Assembly: GCF_004366075.1 (NCBI RefSeq)
Contig: NZ_SODU01000002.1
Span: forward strand, 1,426,758-1,490,757
Length of the DNA: 64,000 bases
Direction of reading: 5' to 3'
Source of the DNA: Kribbella pratensis
GTDB lineage: Bacteria; Actinomycetota; Actinomycetes; Propionibacteriales; Kribbellaceae
The notes under the pieces: model-generated
Seen by the model: the letters and a program-made list of their open reading frames with translations, nothing else
What the model was told of the DNA's origin: nothing
Database searches by the model: none
Made by a program: the position numbers and the translations under genes
Part shown: positions 28,149 to 36,189 of the stretch, piece by piece
How positions within the stretch are numbered: position 1 is the first letter of the stretch
Layout of the letters: every line of letters begins with the position of its first letter

Positions 28149-28814
28149 TCAGTCCGAACCGAGGCGGTAGCCGACGCCGCGGATGGTCTGCACCAGTTCG
28201 GGCCGGCCGAGCTTTGCGCGCAGGCTGGCGACGTGCACGTCCATGGTGCGCGACGACGCCTCGAAGACCGACTGCCAGGCGTACAGCGCGACCTGTTCAC
28301 GGGGAACCACCCGGCCGTGGTGCGCGGCCAGCACTGCGAGCACGTCGAACTCCTTGCGGGTCAGACTGATGGGCTTGTCCGCCACCTGAACCGTCCGGGC
28401 CTCGATGTCCACGGTCAGGTCGCCGACGGTCACCCGGGGGCGGGGCTGCAGGAGGCCGGTACGACGAAGTACAGCATCGATGCGGGCCAGCAGCTCGGAA
28501 ATCGCGAACGGTTTCACCACGTAGTCGTCGGCGCCGCTGCGCAGGCCGCGCACCCGGTCGGCCGCCTCGCCGCGCGCGGTCACCGCGATCACCGGTACGT
28601 CGGACACCGTCCGGATCTGCCGGCACACGTTGATACCGTCCCCGTCCGGCAGCCCGAGGTCCAGCAGCACCAGGTCGCCGGGATCCGCCGCCAAGGCGTC
28701 CGCGGCCGTGCGGACATGCGTCACCATCAGGCCGTACCGCCGCAATGCGGGTATCAGGGCATTGGCGATATCGAGATCGTCCTCGACCAGCAGAATCCGG
28801 ACCGCGCCACTCAT
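28149..28814 (-). CDS. Response regulator, OmpR family
   Basis: The 221-residue regulator has a receiver domain with acidic pocket VEDD (residues 10-13), phosphorylated D52 in LLDLGLPDG, and the lysine in DDYVVKPF; the C-terminal winged helix (about 125-221) shows SLTRKEFDVLAVLAAHHGRVV and RTMDVHVASLRAKLG. It pairs with the adjacent kinase and most likely controls the divergent TRAP permease/binding-protein operon that starts 118 bp away. ATG 28814; a longer frame upstream has no support. Confidence 0.9.
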   Translation of the reverse strand: MSGAVRILLVEDDLDIANALIPALRRYGLMVTHVRTAADALAADPGDLVLLDLGLPDGDGINVCRQIRTVSDVPVIAVTARGEAADRVRGLRSGADDYVVKPFAISELLARIDAVLRRTGLLQPRPRVTVGDLTVDIEARTVQVADKPISLTRKEFDVLAVLAAHHGRVVPREQVALYAWQSVFEASSRTMDVHVASLRAKLGRPELVQTIRGVGYRLGSD

Positions 28815-28932
28815 GCGGTGATCGTAGGCCAGGTCACGGCCCGATGTGTCAGATCTTGGTAAAGACGTAATCACGCGACTCCACGCAGTGTTCGGCAACA
28901 TTAGCCTTCCGGACACAGGAGGGAACCGGTAG

Positions 28933-30957
28933 ATGACTGTCGGTGTTGGCAGCGGGGGTGGCGTGACCGTGCCCTCTGAGGAAGAACTGGCCGAGTACGA
29001 GCAGGAACGGCCCGCTCGGCGGCTTCGGCCTGCCCTGGGCCGGGTGATTTCGGTCTGGTGCGCAATCATCAGCGTCGGCGTGCTCGTGCAGGTGTTCGCT
29101 CCATTACCACAGGGCACGCAGTTCTACCTGGTGATCTTTCTCGCAGCGATTCTGCCGATCACGTTGCTGTGTTACCGCGGTTTTCGAGTGCCTGCGTTCA
29201 TCAATCCGTTCAAGGCGCGCTCGCACGACGACCCGGGCATGGCGGACTGGATCCTGGCCCTCGTCGCGCTGGCCGTGTGTGTCTATCCGCTCTTCGATTT
29301 CGACGGGTACCTCGAGCGCCGGCAGGCTCCTTCCGCGCTGGACGTGGCGGCCGGGGCTGTGTTGCTGATCCTGTTGCTCGAAGCGTGCCGTCGTACGACT
29401 GGCTGGGTGCTTCCGGCGTTCAGCCTGGTCTTCATCGCCTACGCGTACTACGGCGGCTACCTGCCCTACACCTGGTCGCTGTCACACCAGGGCTTCAACT
29501 TCGACGCGATCATCGCGCAGTTCACGATGGGTACGGCGGGGTTCTACGGGACGCCGTTGACGGTCGCCGCGTCGTACATCGTGCTCTTCACCATCTACGG
29601 CGCGGTGCTCGACTACTCGGGTGCGGGCAAGTTCTTCATCGACCTGTCGTTCGCCGTCTTCAAACGCAGCCGGACGGCGCCCGGCCGCACGGTCACGATG
29701 GCAGGCTTCCTGCTCGGCACCGTCTCGGGTTCCGGTACGGCGACCGCGGTGTCGCTCGGCACCGTGTCCTGGCCGATCCTGCGCCGGGCCGGGTACCCGG
29801 CCGAACCGGCAGGCGGAATGCTCGCCGCGTCAGGGATCGGCGCGATCCTGTCCCCGCCCACCCTCGGCGCGGCCGCGTTCATCATCGCGGAGTTCCTGCA
29901 GGTCTCGTACCTGAAGGTCCTCGGGTTCGCCGTGATCCCGACCCTGCTGTACTACCTGGGCATCCTGCTCGCGATCGAGATCGACGCCCGCAAGCACAAG
30001 ACGTCGGCGGCGGAGACCTCTCAGGACTCCGCGCTGCGGTTGCTGCTGCGGTTCGGGTACCACTTCCTGTCGTTGTTCGTGATCATCGCCTTCATGGCGG
30101 TCGACGTACCGCCGTTCAAGGCCGTGGTCTACGCGGTGATCATCCAGTTCGGGTTGTCGTTCCTGGACCGTGAGCACCGGTTGACCGGGAAGCCGCTGTT
30201 CAAGGCGCTTGCCCAGGGCACCCGTTCGGTGCTGCCGGTGGCGGCGACCTGCGCGACCGCGGGCGTGATCGTCGCGGTCACCACGCAGACCGGTCTCGGA
30301 CTGAACCTGGCGGAGATCATCGTCGACGCGGCGCGCGGGCTGACCGACAACCACACGGTGGTGCTGATCCTGACCGTGCTGCTGTCCGGGTTCGCCGTCC
30401 TGATCCTCGGACTCGCGGTGCCGGTGACCGCCTCGTTCATCATCGCGGCGGTGATCATCGCGCCGGCGTTGATCAACCTCGGCGTGACGCGGCCCGAGGC
30501 GTACATGTTCATCTTCTACTACGCCGTACTGTCCGAGGTCTCGCCGCCGACCGCGCTGGCCGCGGTGGCGACCTCCGCGATCACCGGCGGCAAGGTGATA
30601 CCGACCATGTGGCAGGCGTGGAAGTACACGCTGCCGGCGTTCCTGGTGCCGTTCGCGTTCGTGCTCACCGACAACGGCGCGCATCTGCTCGGGCAGGGCT
30701 CGTTCGTCGGCATGGTGTGGACCACGGTGGTGTCGATGCTGGCCGTTGCAGCGCTCGCCGTCGTGACCGGCGGCTGGGTGTTCGTCCGGGCGACCTGGCT
30801 CGAGCGGGCGATCTGCGTACCGGCCGCCGCACTGCTGCTCTACCTCGCGCCCGTAACCATCACGGCCGGAATCTGTTTGCTACTTGTTGCCGTCGTCATC
30901 AATCTGGTCCGGCGGCAACGCCAGACCTCTGCCGAGGAAGGAACCCTTGCCTCATGA
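28933..30957 (+). CDS. TRAP transporter permease, fused small and large subunits (TAXI type)
   Basis: The 674-residue membrane protein carries the 4TM DctQ-like part at residues about 35-185 and the 12TM DctM-like part from about 190 to 650, with the typical FTIYGAVLDYSGAGKFFIDLSFAVFKRSRTAPGRTVTMAGFLLG... transport repeat beginning near 205 and its second repeat with GLNLAEIIVDAARGL and YYAVLSEVSPPTALAAVA. Fused permeases are the rule with TAXI binding proteins. It would import an organic acid using an ion gradient. GGAGGG precedes ATG 28933. Its stop overlaps the next start by ATGA. Confidence 0.9.
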   Translation: MTVGVGSGGGVTVPSEEELAEYEQERPARRLRPALGRVISVWCAIISVGVLVQVFAPLPQGTQFYLVIFLAAILPITLLCYRGFRVPAFINPFKARSHDDPGMADWILALVALAVCVYPLFDFDGYLERRQAPSALDVAAGAVLLILLLEACRRTTGWVLPAFSLVFIAYAYYGGYLPYTWSLSHQGFNFDAIIAQFTMGTAGFYGTPLTVAASYIVLFTIYGAVLDYSGAGKFFIDLSFAVFKRSRTAPGRTVTMAGFLLGTVSGSGTATAVSLGTVSWPILRRAGYPAEPAGGMLAASGIGAILSPPTLGAAAFIIAEFLQVSYLKVLGFAVIPTLLYYLGILLAIEIDARKHKTSAAETSQDSALRLLLRFGYHFLSLFVIIAFMAVDVPPFKAVVYAVIIQFGLSFLDREHRLTGKPLFKALAQGTRSVLPVAATCATAGVIVAVTTQTGLGLNLAEIIVDAARGLTDNHTVVLILTVLLSGFAVLILGLAVPVTASFIIAAVIIAPALINLGVTRPEAYMFIFYYAVLSEVSPPTALAAVATSAITGGKVIPTMWQAWKYTLPAFLVPFAFVLTDNGAHLLGQGSFVGMVWTTVVSMLAVAALAVVTGGWVFVRATWLERAICVPAAALLLYLAPVTITAGICLLLVAVVINLVRRQRQTSAEEGTLAS

Positions 30958-31922
30958 GACTCCGAACTGTTGCTGTGGCACTGGTCGCCGTGGTGTCGCT
31001 GGCGGCCTGCGGCGGTCAGCGGGAACCGTCCGGCTCCGGAACGGGATCCGGCGGCCGGCTGACGATTGCCACCGGCAACACGACGGGGGTGTACTACCAG
31101 CTCGGTGGTGCGCTGGCCTCGGTGATCTCGCAGAAGATGTCCGGCTACCGCGCGACGGCCAGCGAGACCGGCGCCTCGGTGCAGAACATCCAGGGCCTCG
31201 TCGGCGGGAACTACGACATCGCGTTCTCGCTCGGTGACTCCGCGGCGGACGCCGTGAACGGCGTGAACAGCTTCAAGACCAAGCAGGACGTGGTCGCGCT
31301 CACCCGGCTGTACAACAACTACACGCAGGTCGCCGTACGGACGTCCGCGGGAATCAACTCGATCGCGGACCTGAAGGGCAAGCGGGTCTCCACCGGTTCG
31401 CCGAACTCCGGCACCGAGGTGATCGCCCGCCGGCTGATCGAGGCGGCCGGCCTCAACCCGGCCAGTGACGTCACCGCGCAGCGGCTCGGGCTGCCGGAGT
31501 CGGTGGACGCGATGAAGTCCGGGTCGATCGACGCTCTGGTCTGGTCCGGTGGACTGCCGACCGGCGGCATCACCGACCTGTTCACCAGCATGGGCAAGGG
31601 CGTCAAGCTCTTGCCGATCGCGGATCTGCTGCCGAAGATGCAGGAGAAGTACGGCTCGATCTACTCCCAGGCACCGATCCCGGCAGCGACGTACAAGCAG
31701 CCGGCCGACGTGGCGACGATCATCGTGCCGAACGTGCTGCTGGTCCGCAAGGACATGAAGGACGAGCTCGCGGAGCAGCTCACGAAGGTTGTCTACGACA
31801 ACATGGATGCGCTGGTCGCGGTGAACGCGGCCGCCAAGGGCATCAAGCTCGAGAACGCCGACAAGACCGACCCGGTGCCCCTGCACCCCGGCGCGAAGAA
31901 GGCGATCGACAGCCTCAAATGA
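30954..31922 (+). CDS. TAXI-family TRAP solute-binding lipoprotein (Sec)
   Basis: The 322-residue precursor starts MRLRTVAVALVAVVSLAACGG with lipobox LAAC, so it is a Sec lipoprotein. The mature part has IATGNTTGVYYQLGGALASVIS, DIAFSLGDSAADAVNG, GSPNSGTEVIARRLIEAAG and IDALVWSGGLPTGGITDL, homologous in pattern to the Tat lipoprotein 5 kb upstream. It overlaps the permease by ATGA and is surely its partner. Having two binding proteins for one permease suggests two ligand ranges or one acting as sensor for the kinase. A Crp-like site and three hairpins follow. Confidence 0.9.
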   Translation: MRLRTVAVALVAVVSLAACGGQREPSGSGTGSGGRLTIATGNTTGVYYQLGGALASVISQKMSGYRATASETGASVQNIQGLVGGNYDIAFSLGDSAADAVNGVNSFKTKQDVVALTRLYNNYTQVAVRTSAGINSIADLKGKRVSTGSPNSGTEVIARRLIEAAGLNPASDVTAQRLGLPESVDAMKSGSIDALVWSGGLPTGGITDLFTSMGKGVKLLPIADLLPKMQEKYGSIYSQAPIPAATYKQPADVATIIVPNVLLVRKDMKDELAEQLTKVVYDNMDALVAVNAAAKGIKLENADKTDPVPLHPGAKKAIDSLK

Positions 31923-31950
31923 CTACGTGCTGGGTACCGGTAGATGTTGC

Positions 31951-31966
31951 GGTGACCTAGTTCACA
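31951..31966. promoter_or_regulatory. Crp/GlxR-like operator
   Basis: GGTGACCTAGTTCACA matches the GlxR/Crp consensus TGTGA-NNTANN-TCACA at all but the first base. It lies 29 bp after the TAXI binding-protein stop and 5 bp before the first of three hairpins. Confidence 0.4.
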
Positions 31967-31970
31967 GACC

Positions 31971-32089
31971 GTCCTCCCCCGCACACCAGGCGCAGCGGGG
32001 GAGGACGCAGGGCCCCGGATCCGCACACCAGGCGCAGCGGCGACGGGACCCCACGCCAGCTCCCACAACCAGGCGCAGTGAGAGCCGGC
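31971..32089. ncRNA. Three tandem hairpins with a conserved loop (candidate structured RNA)
   Basis: Hairpin 1 (31971-32006) has 12 perfect pairs; hairpin 2 (32010-32051) has CCGC/GCGG, a 3x3 internal loop, CCCG/CGGG and GGG/CCC; hairpin 3 (32055-32089) has CAC/GTG, CTC/GAG and GCC/GGC with two mismatches. The stems differ in sequence yet pair, while the loops are ACACCAGGCGCA, ACACCAGGCGCA and AACCAGGCGCA. Hairpins are 3 nt apart. This is the covariation pattern of a structured RNA or a series of protein-binding sites. The strand is unsure: plus would make it the 3' region of the TRAP operon. Confidence 0.55.
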
Positions 32090-32095
32090 AGACCG

Positions 32096-32133
32096 GGCCC
32101 GGCCTCGGCGGAGGCATCCGCCGGGGCCGGGCC
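32096..32133. terminator. Strong two-part hairpin terminator
   Basis: GGCCCGGCC-t-CGGCGGA-ggca-TCCGCCG-g-GGCCGGGCC forms 16 pairs with one internal mismatch, followed on the plus strand by CTCTGTCGTCT. It separates the TRAP operon and hairpin array from the convergent hemerythrin-like gene. Confidence 0.8.
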
Positions 32134-32141
32134 TCTGTCGT

Positions 32142-32795
32142 CTAGCGGGGTTCTTCCTCCTCCGGCATCGGGGTGCCGTAGAGGTAGTGGGAGAGCGCGG
32201 AGTCACGCTTCGGGTGCGCGTGGTACTTGGTCGGTACAACGCGTCCTTCGGCACTGTCCCAAGCGGTGTCCGCCATCCGCCACATACGGTGCGCCAGCCG
32301 ACCGGTCATGCCGGTGTGCGGTGAGTACGGGTGCGCCCGGGTCGGCGCCACCTCCTCCGCCTCCAGCAGGTCCTCGGTCAGCGTGTTCACGTCCGGGTCG
32401 TCGAGCTGCTCCGAGATCTGCCGGCTGTACGTCGCTTCCATGGTCTCGTGCTCGTCGAGCAGCCGGTCGATCTGCTGCCACAGGTCGCGGTGGTGAAGAT
32501 CCACGAAGCGGCTGTCGCCGTACTGCCGTCCTTTGAGGAAGCGCAGCGAACGTTCCAGTTCCTTCGCGTTCCCGACGTACCTGGTGACCAGGTCGTCCCC
32601 GTCGGGCAGCTTACGGACATGCGGGAGGAGTACGTCCTCCGCCGCGGCCAGATGCTGGGCAGCGATCGCGTAGAACCAGTCCGTCTGATGCCGGTGCTCA
32701 GGGTGCGCAGCGTCGCGGTGATGAGCCGGCTCGGCCAGCTCCCGAATCCGGGCGTGTTCGTAGGTCAGGGCCATTTCGAGCGTCGAAGCGGTCAT
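32142..32795 (-). CDS. Hemerythrin-like domain protein
   Basis: The 217-residue soluble protein starts at ATG 32795 with GGAGG 8 bp upstream. It is a four-helix bundle with regularly spaced ligands: TYEHARIRELAEPAHHRD, YAIAAQHLAAAEDVLLPHVRKL and RLLDEHETMEATYSRQ, matching the H...HxxxE...HxxxD layout of di-iron hemerythrin domains. Possible roles are oxygen, NO or iron sensing; none can be chosen. The C-terminal 60 residues include HPYSPHTGMTGRLAHRMW. Isolated gene. Confidence 0.7.
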   Translation of the reverse strand: MTASTLEMALTYEHARIRELAEPAHHRDAAHPEHRHQTDWFYAIAAQHLAAAEDVLLPHVRKLPDGDDLVTRYVGNAKELERSLRFLKGRQYGDSRFVDLHHRDLWQQIDRLLDEHETMEATYSRQISEQLDDPDVNTLTEDLLEAEEVAPTRAHPYSPHTGMTGRLAHRMWRMADTAWDSAEGRVVPTKYHAHPKRDSALSHYLYGTPMPEEEEPR

Positions 32796-32934
32796 GGCAA
32801 CCACCTCCAGAAGGTCTCCTTCCAGCGTGTGCCCATCCCACCCGATCCGCAACCGTCCCACCCCGCTCCGTAACCGACCCGTCCGCAATCCGTGAGCCAC
32901 CCCGTCCAGGTTCCGGGTCGCGTAGGTTGACCCG

Positions 32935-35028
32935 GTGCTCGCGACCCCGCTCCTGCTGGCCACACTCCTGTACCCCGGCTCCGCCGCGTCGGCCGGCGAC
33001 ATCACGCCCGACATCCTGGCTGGACGCAATGTCACGCTCAGCGGCGACGCCGTCGTCACGCTTCCGCCCGGAACGACGACGTACGGCGGAGTGATCAGCG
33101 GCGAGGGCACGCTGCGGATCACCGGACACGGCACCCTCGTCCTCACCAAGGACAGCGACTTCACGCTGCCCAAAACTCGTCAGCGGCAGAGCGTCAGCAT
33201 CCTGGGCGGCAATCACCCGTACGTCGTCGTCCGCACCCCGGATCCACCGTCGGTGATCGTCGATCGCGGTGCCACCCTTCAGTACGGGAACGGCGGCGGC
33301 GCCGGGCTGATCGGGCGGTTCCCGTACAACACGCCCGGCTACCAGCTCAACCAGGACAACGTCGAGGTGAACGGCACTCTCCGGCTCTCGCTGACCCGGA
33401 CCTTCAATCTCGGCACGATCAGCGGCTCCGGCCTGGTCACCCAGCCGCGCTTCCTGTGGGGCACGCTCGATCTGGTCGGCACTCAGCCGTTCTCGGGAGT
33501 GATCGACAACGGGACCGGGACGGCCGCCGGCAAGCCTGAGTCCGCGGTCGCATTGCCCAACGCTCGCGCGATCCTCAACCAGGGGACCTGGACGATCGAC
33601 ACGCCGTTGGACCAGACCGTCGTACTGCGGCAGAAGTTCTACCAGCGTGAGTACGGCAGCGACATCAACGTGCAGTCGCGCCCAGGGAGCAAGGTCGTGC
33701 TCACCGGTCAGTACAGCTACTCCGACCGAGGCGGCGACACCGACCCGTCGCTGAGCGACCCGGCGCTCAACTGGCGGAAGGTCCCGCACGATCGCAACAA
33801 GCGCGGGACCAACATCAAGGGCGCCAACGTGCAATGGGGCGACGGCACGACTCATCAGATCTTCATGCCGGGTACGGCGGACACGGTCTACATCAACCTG
33901 CTGGCGGCACGGGCCCGTTCGAAGCTCACCTTCGCGTACGACGGGCCGGTGACGCTGGGTGCGCCGATCGGCGGTGGTGTCTTCCACGACACGCTCAAGG
34001 CGCCGGGTGCGGGCGACATCGTGATCAAGGGTGTGCCGGGCAACGATGTGACCTTCGCGGCGAACCAGTACTACGACGGCTCGACGACGATCGAACGCGG
34101 CGCCGTACTCCGGCTCGGTGGTGCGCAGGGCGACGGAAGCCTGCTGACGAAGGCAGAGCTGTTCAAGGTCGTCAACGACGGTTCACTGATCGTGGGGAAC
34201 TCCCGGGAGACGATCTCACTGTCGAAGATCAGCGGAAGCGGTTCGTTCACCCAGGCCGGCGCTGCCACGACCCAGCTGACCGGTCACCTGTCCTACACAG
34301 GCGCGACCACGATCTCCCGAGGCACTCTGGTTCTGACCGCCGGGACCTTGCGCTCGAGCAGCGCCGTCGCGCTCACCCGCGCCGGGGCTCGGCTGGGCCT
34401 GACCACAGCCGGAGACCAGACGCTTCGCAATCTCACAACGGTCGCCGGTACGGCGATCACGTCCGGCAGGCGGGCGGTCGTGACGCTGGCAGGAAAGTCA
34501 ACGCTCGCAGGTGATGTCCAGGGCGGCAAGCTGGTGAACACCGGCGTGCTCGGTGGTTCGTTCACCGTGAATGGGGATTTCGCGCAGAGCTCAGGTGGCC
34601 GGTTGATCGCCAGTGGGAAGCCGGTGAAGGTCGCCGGCGCGGTGTCACTCGCCGGGGCCTTGCAGTTGGCCAGGGCGGGGATTGGTGCGGGTTCTCAGAT
34701 CACTCTGATCGACAATGCCGGCTCGGGCCCTGTGACCGGTGCCTTCGCGGGATTGGCCGAAGGCACGGCGGTGACGGTGGGCGGGAAGAGGTACGCCGTC
34801 ACCTACCGGGGTGGCGACGGCAACGACGTGACCCTGACTGCGGTTCAGGCTGCGGCTGCGAGACCTTCGGCGGCGGCCAACGAACCGCCCGTGGCAACCA
34901 AAGCTGCCACGGGCGCTTCGTCATACTGGCGTCCAGCTGGTCTTGGTGGGGCGGCCGTGCTGGTAGCAGTACTGGGGATGATGCTGGTACGACGGCTCAG
35001 GCGTCGGAGCTCCGCTTCCAGAGGTTGA
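32935..35028 (+). CDS. Secreted autotransporter-type beta-repeat protein with C-terminal membrane anchor
   Basis: The 697-residue precursor starts at GTG with a signal peptide (cleavage after GSAASA, about residue 20). Residues 25-640 are rich in Gly, Thr, Ser and Val and carry passenger-type beta-helix repeats, e.g. TLRLSLTRTFNLGTISGSG, ISGSGSFTQAGAATTQLTG and YTGATTISRGTLVLTAGTLR, characteristic of the autotransporter-associated beta-strand repeat. Instead of a beta-barrel it ends in an Ala/Pro linker and a membrane helix GLGGAAVLVAVLGMMLV followed by RRLRRRSSASRG, so it is anchored in the cytoplasmic membrane facing out. Likely a cell-surface adhesin or enzyme scaffold. The 3' end overlaps the aldo-keto reductase gene by 32 bp. 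Confidence 0.75.
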   Translation: MLATPLLLATLLYPGSAASAGDITPDILAGRNVTLSGDAVVTLPPGTTTYGGVISGEGTLRITGHGTLVLTKDSDFTLPKTRQRQSVSILGGNHPYVVVRTPDPPSVIVDRGATLQYGNGGGAGLIGRFPYNTPGYQLNQDNVEVNGTLRLSLTRTFNLGTISGSGLVTQPRFLWGTLDLVGTQPFSGVIDNGTGTAAGKPESAVALPNARAILNQGTWTIDTPLDQTVVLRQKFYQREYGSDINVQSRPGSKVVLTGQYSYSDRGGDTDPSLSDPALNWRKVPHDRNKRGTNIKGANVQWGDGTTHQIFMPGTADTVYINLLAARARSKLTFAYDGPVTLGAPIGGGVFHDTLKAPGAGDIVIKGVPGNDVTFAANQYYDGSTTIERGAVLRLGGAQGDGSLLTKAELFKVVNDGSLIVGNSRETISLSKISGSGSFTQAGAATTQLTGHLSYTGATTISRGTLVLTAGTLRSSSAVALTRAGARLGLTTAGDQTLRNLTTVAGTAITSGRRAVVTLAGKSTLAGDVQGGKLVNTGVLGGSFTVNGDFAQSSGGRLIASGKPVKVAGAVSLAGALQLARAGIGAGSQITLIDNAGSGPVTGAFAGLAEGTAVTVGGKRYAVTYRGGDGNDVTLTAVQAAAARPSAAANEPPVATKAATGASSYWRPAGLGGAAVLVAVLGMMLVRRLRRRSSASRG

Positions 35029-36031
35029 TACCGGCCTCGACGGCGTCCTTGTCGATGGCGTCGAGCTCTTCCTGGCTGAACGTGAGGTTGCGGACCGTGG
35101 CGAGGTTGTCCTCGAGCTGTGCGACGCTGGAGGCGCCGATCAGCGCGCTGGTGACGCGGTCGTCGCGGAGGGTCCACGCGAGCGCGAGTTGGGCGACGGA
35201 CTGACCGCGCTCCTTGGCGATCTCGCTCAGCGCTCGGACGTGCTTGAGCGTTTCCTCGGTCAGCGAGTCCGGGTTGAGGGACTTGCCCTGCGCCGCGCGC
35301 GAGTCGGACGGGATGCCGCCCAGGTACCGGTCGGTGAGCACGCCCTGCGCCAGCGGCGAGAACGCGATCACGCCGACCCCGAGCTCACCGACGGCGTCCA
35401 GCAGGTCCTCCTCGATCCACCGGTTCAGCATCGAGTACGACGGCTGGTGGATGAGCAGCGGCGTACCGAGCTCCTGCAGGATCCTCGCCGCCTCCCGGGT
35501 CCGGTCGGCCGAGTACGACGAGATGCCGGCGTACAGCGCCTTGCCCGAGCGGACGGCGGCGTCGAGCGCGCCCATCGTTTCCTCGAGCGGTGTGTCCGGG
35601 TCGAACCGGTGTGAGTAGAAGATGTCGACGTAGTCCAGGCCCATCCGGCTCAGCGACTGGTCGAGCGAGGCGAGCAGGTACTTCCGCGAGCCGCCGCCCT
35701 GACCGTACGGCCCCGGCCACATGTCGTACCCGGCCTTGGTCGAGATGATCAGCTCGTCGCGGTACCGCTTGAAGTCCCGCGCGAAGTGCGTCCCGAAGTT
35801 GGTCTCGGCCGACCCGTACGGCGGGCCGTAGTTGTTCGCCAGGTCGAAGTGCGTGACGCCGAGGTCGAACGCCCGCCGCAGGATGTCCCGCTGCGTCGTG
35901 AACGGCTTGTCGTCGCCGAAGTTGTGCCACAGCCCGAGCGAGATCGCCGGGAGTTGCAGTCCACTCCGGCCCGTCCGCCGGTAGGTCATCTGATCGTCGT
36001 ACCGGCTCGCAGCCGCCTCGTAGTCAGTCAC
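34997..36031 (-). CDS. Aldo/keto reductase (YghZ / L-glyceraldehyde 3-phosphate reductase-like)
   Basis: The 344-residue NADPH-dependent enzyme has the AKR tetrad region: D in THFDLANNYGPPYGSAE with catalytic Tyr of NNYGPP, Lys in IISTKAGYDMWPG and His in FYSHRFDPDTP, plus the cofactor stretch SALIGASSVAQLEDN. The N-terminal MTYRRTGRSGLQLPAISLGLWHNFGD and GGGSRKYLL are typical of the YghZ group, which reduces L-glyceraldehyde 3-phosphate and methylglyoxal-type aldehydes. GTG start at 36031. Stands alone. Confidence 0.88.
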   Translation of the reverse strand: MTDYEAAASRYDDQMTYRRTGRSGLQLPAISLGLWHNFGDDKPFTTQRDILRRAFDLGVTHFDLANNYGPPYGSAETNFGTHFARDFKRYRDELIISTKAGYDMWPGPYGQGGGSRKYLLASLDQSLSRMGLDYVDIFYSHRFDPDTPLEETMGALDAAVRSGKALYAGISSYSADRTREAARILQELGTPLLIHQPSYSMLNRWIEEDLLDAVGELGVGVIAFSPLAQGVLTDRYLGGIPSDSRAAQGKSLNPDSLTEETLKHVRALSEIAKERGQSVAQLALAWTLRDDRVTSALIGASSVAQLEDNLATVRNLTFSQEELDAIDKDAVEAGINLWKRSSDA

Positions 36032-36189
36032 GGAACCCCAGTCTGCCTCATGTCACAACAAGTGCAAACCCCCTTGTTTTCAAGCAGAAACCGCATCACT
36101 GACACCAAGAACCCCGCCTTCTGACTGGTCGCGACTGTTTGAGAAGGAGCGGCCGGCGGGCTGACGGCGGAGGCTGCAAGGATGCGGCT

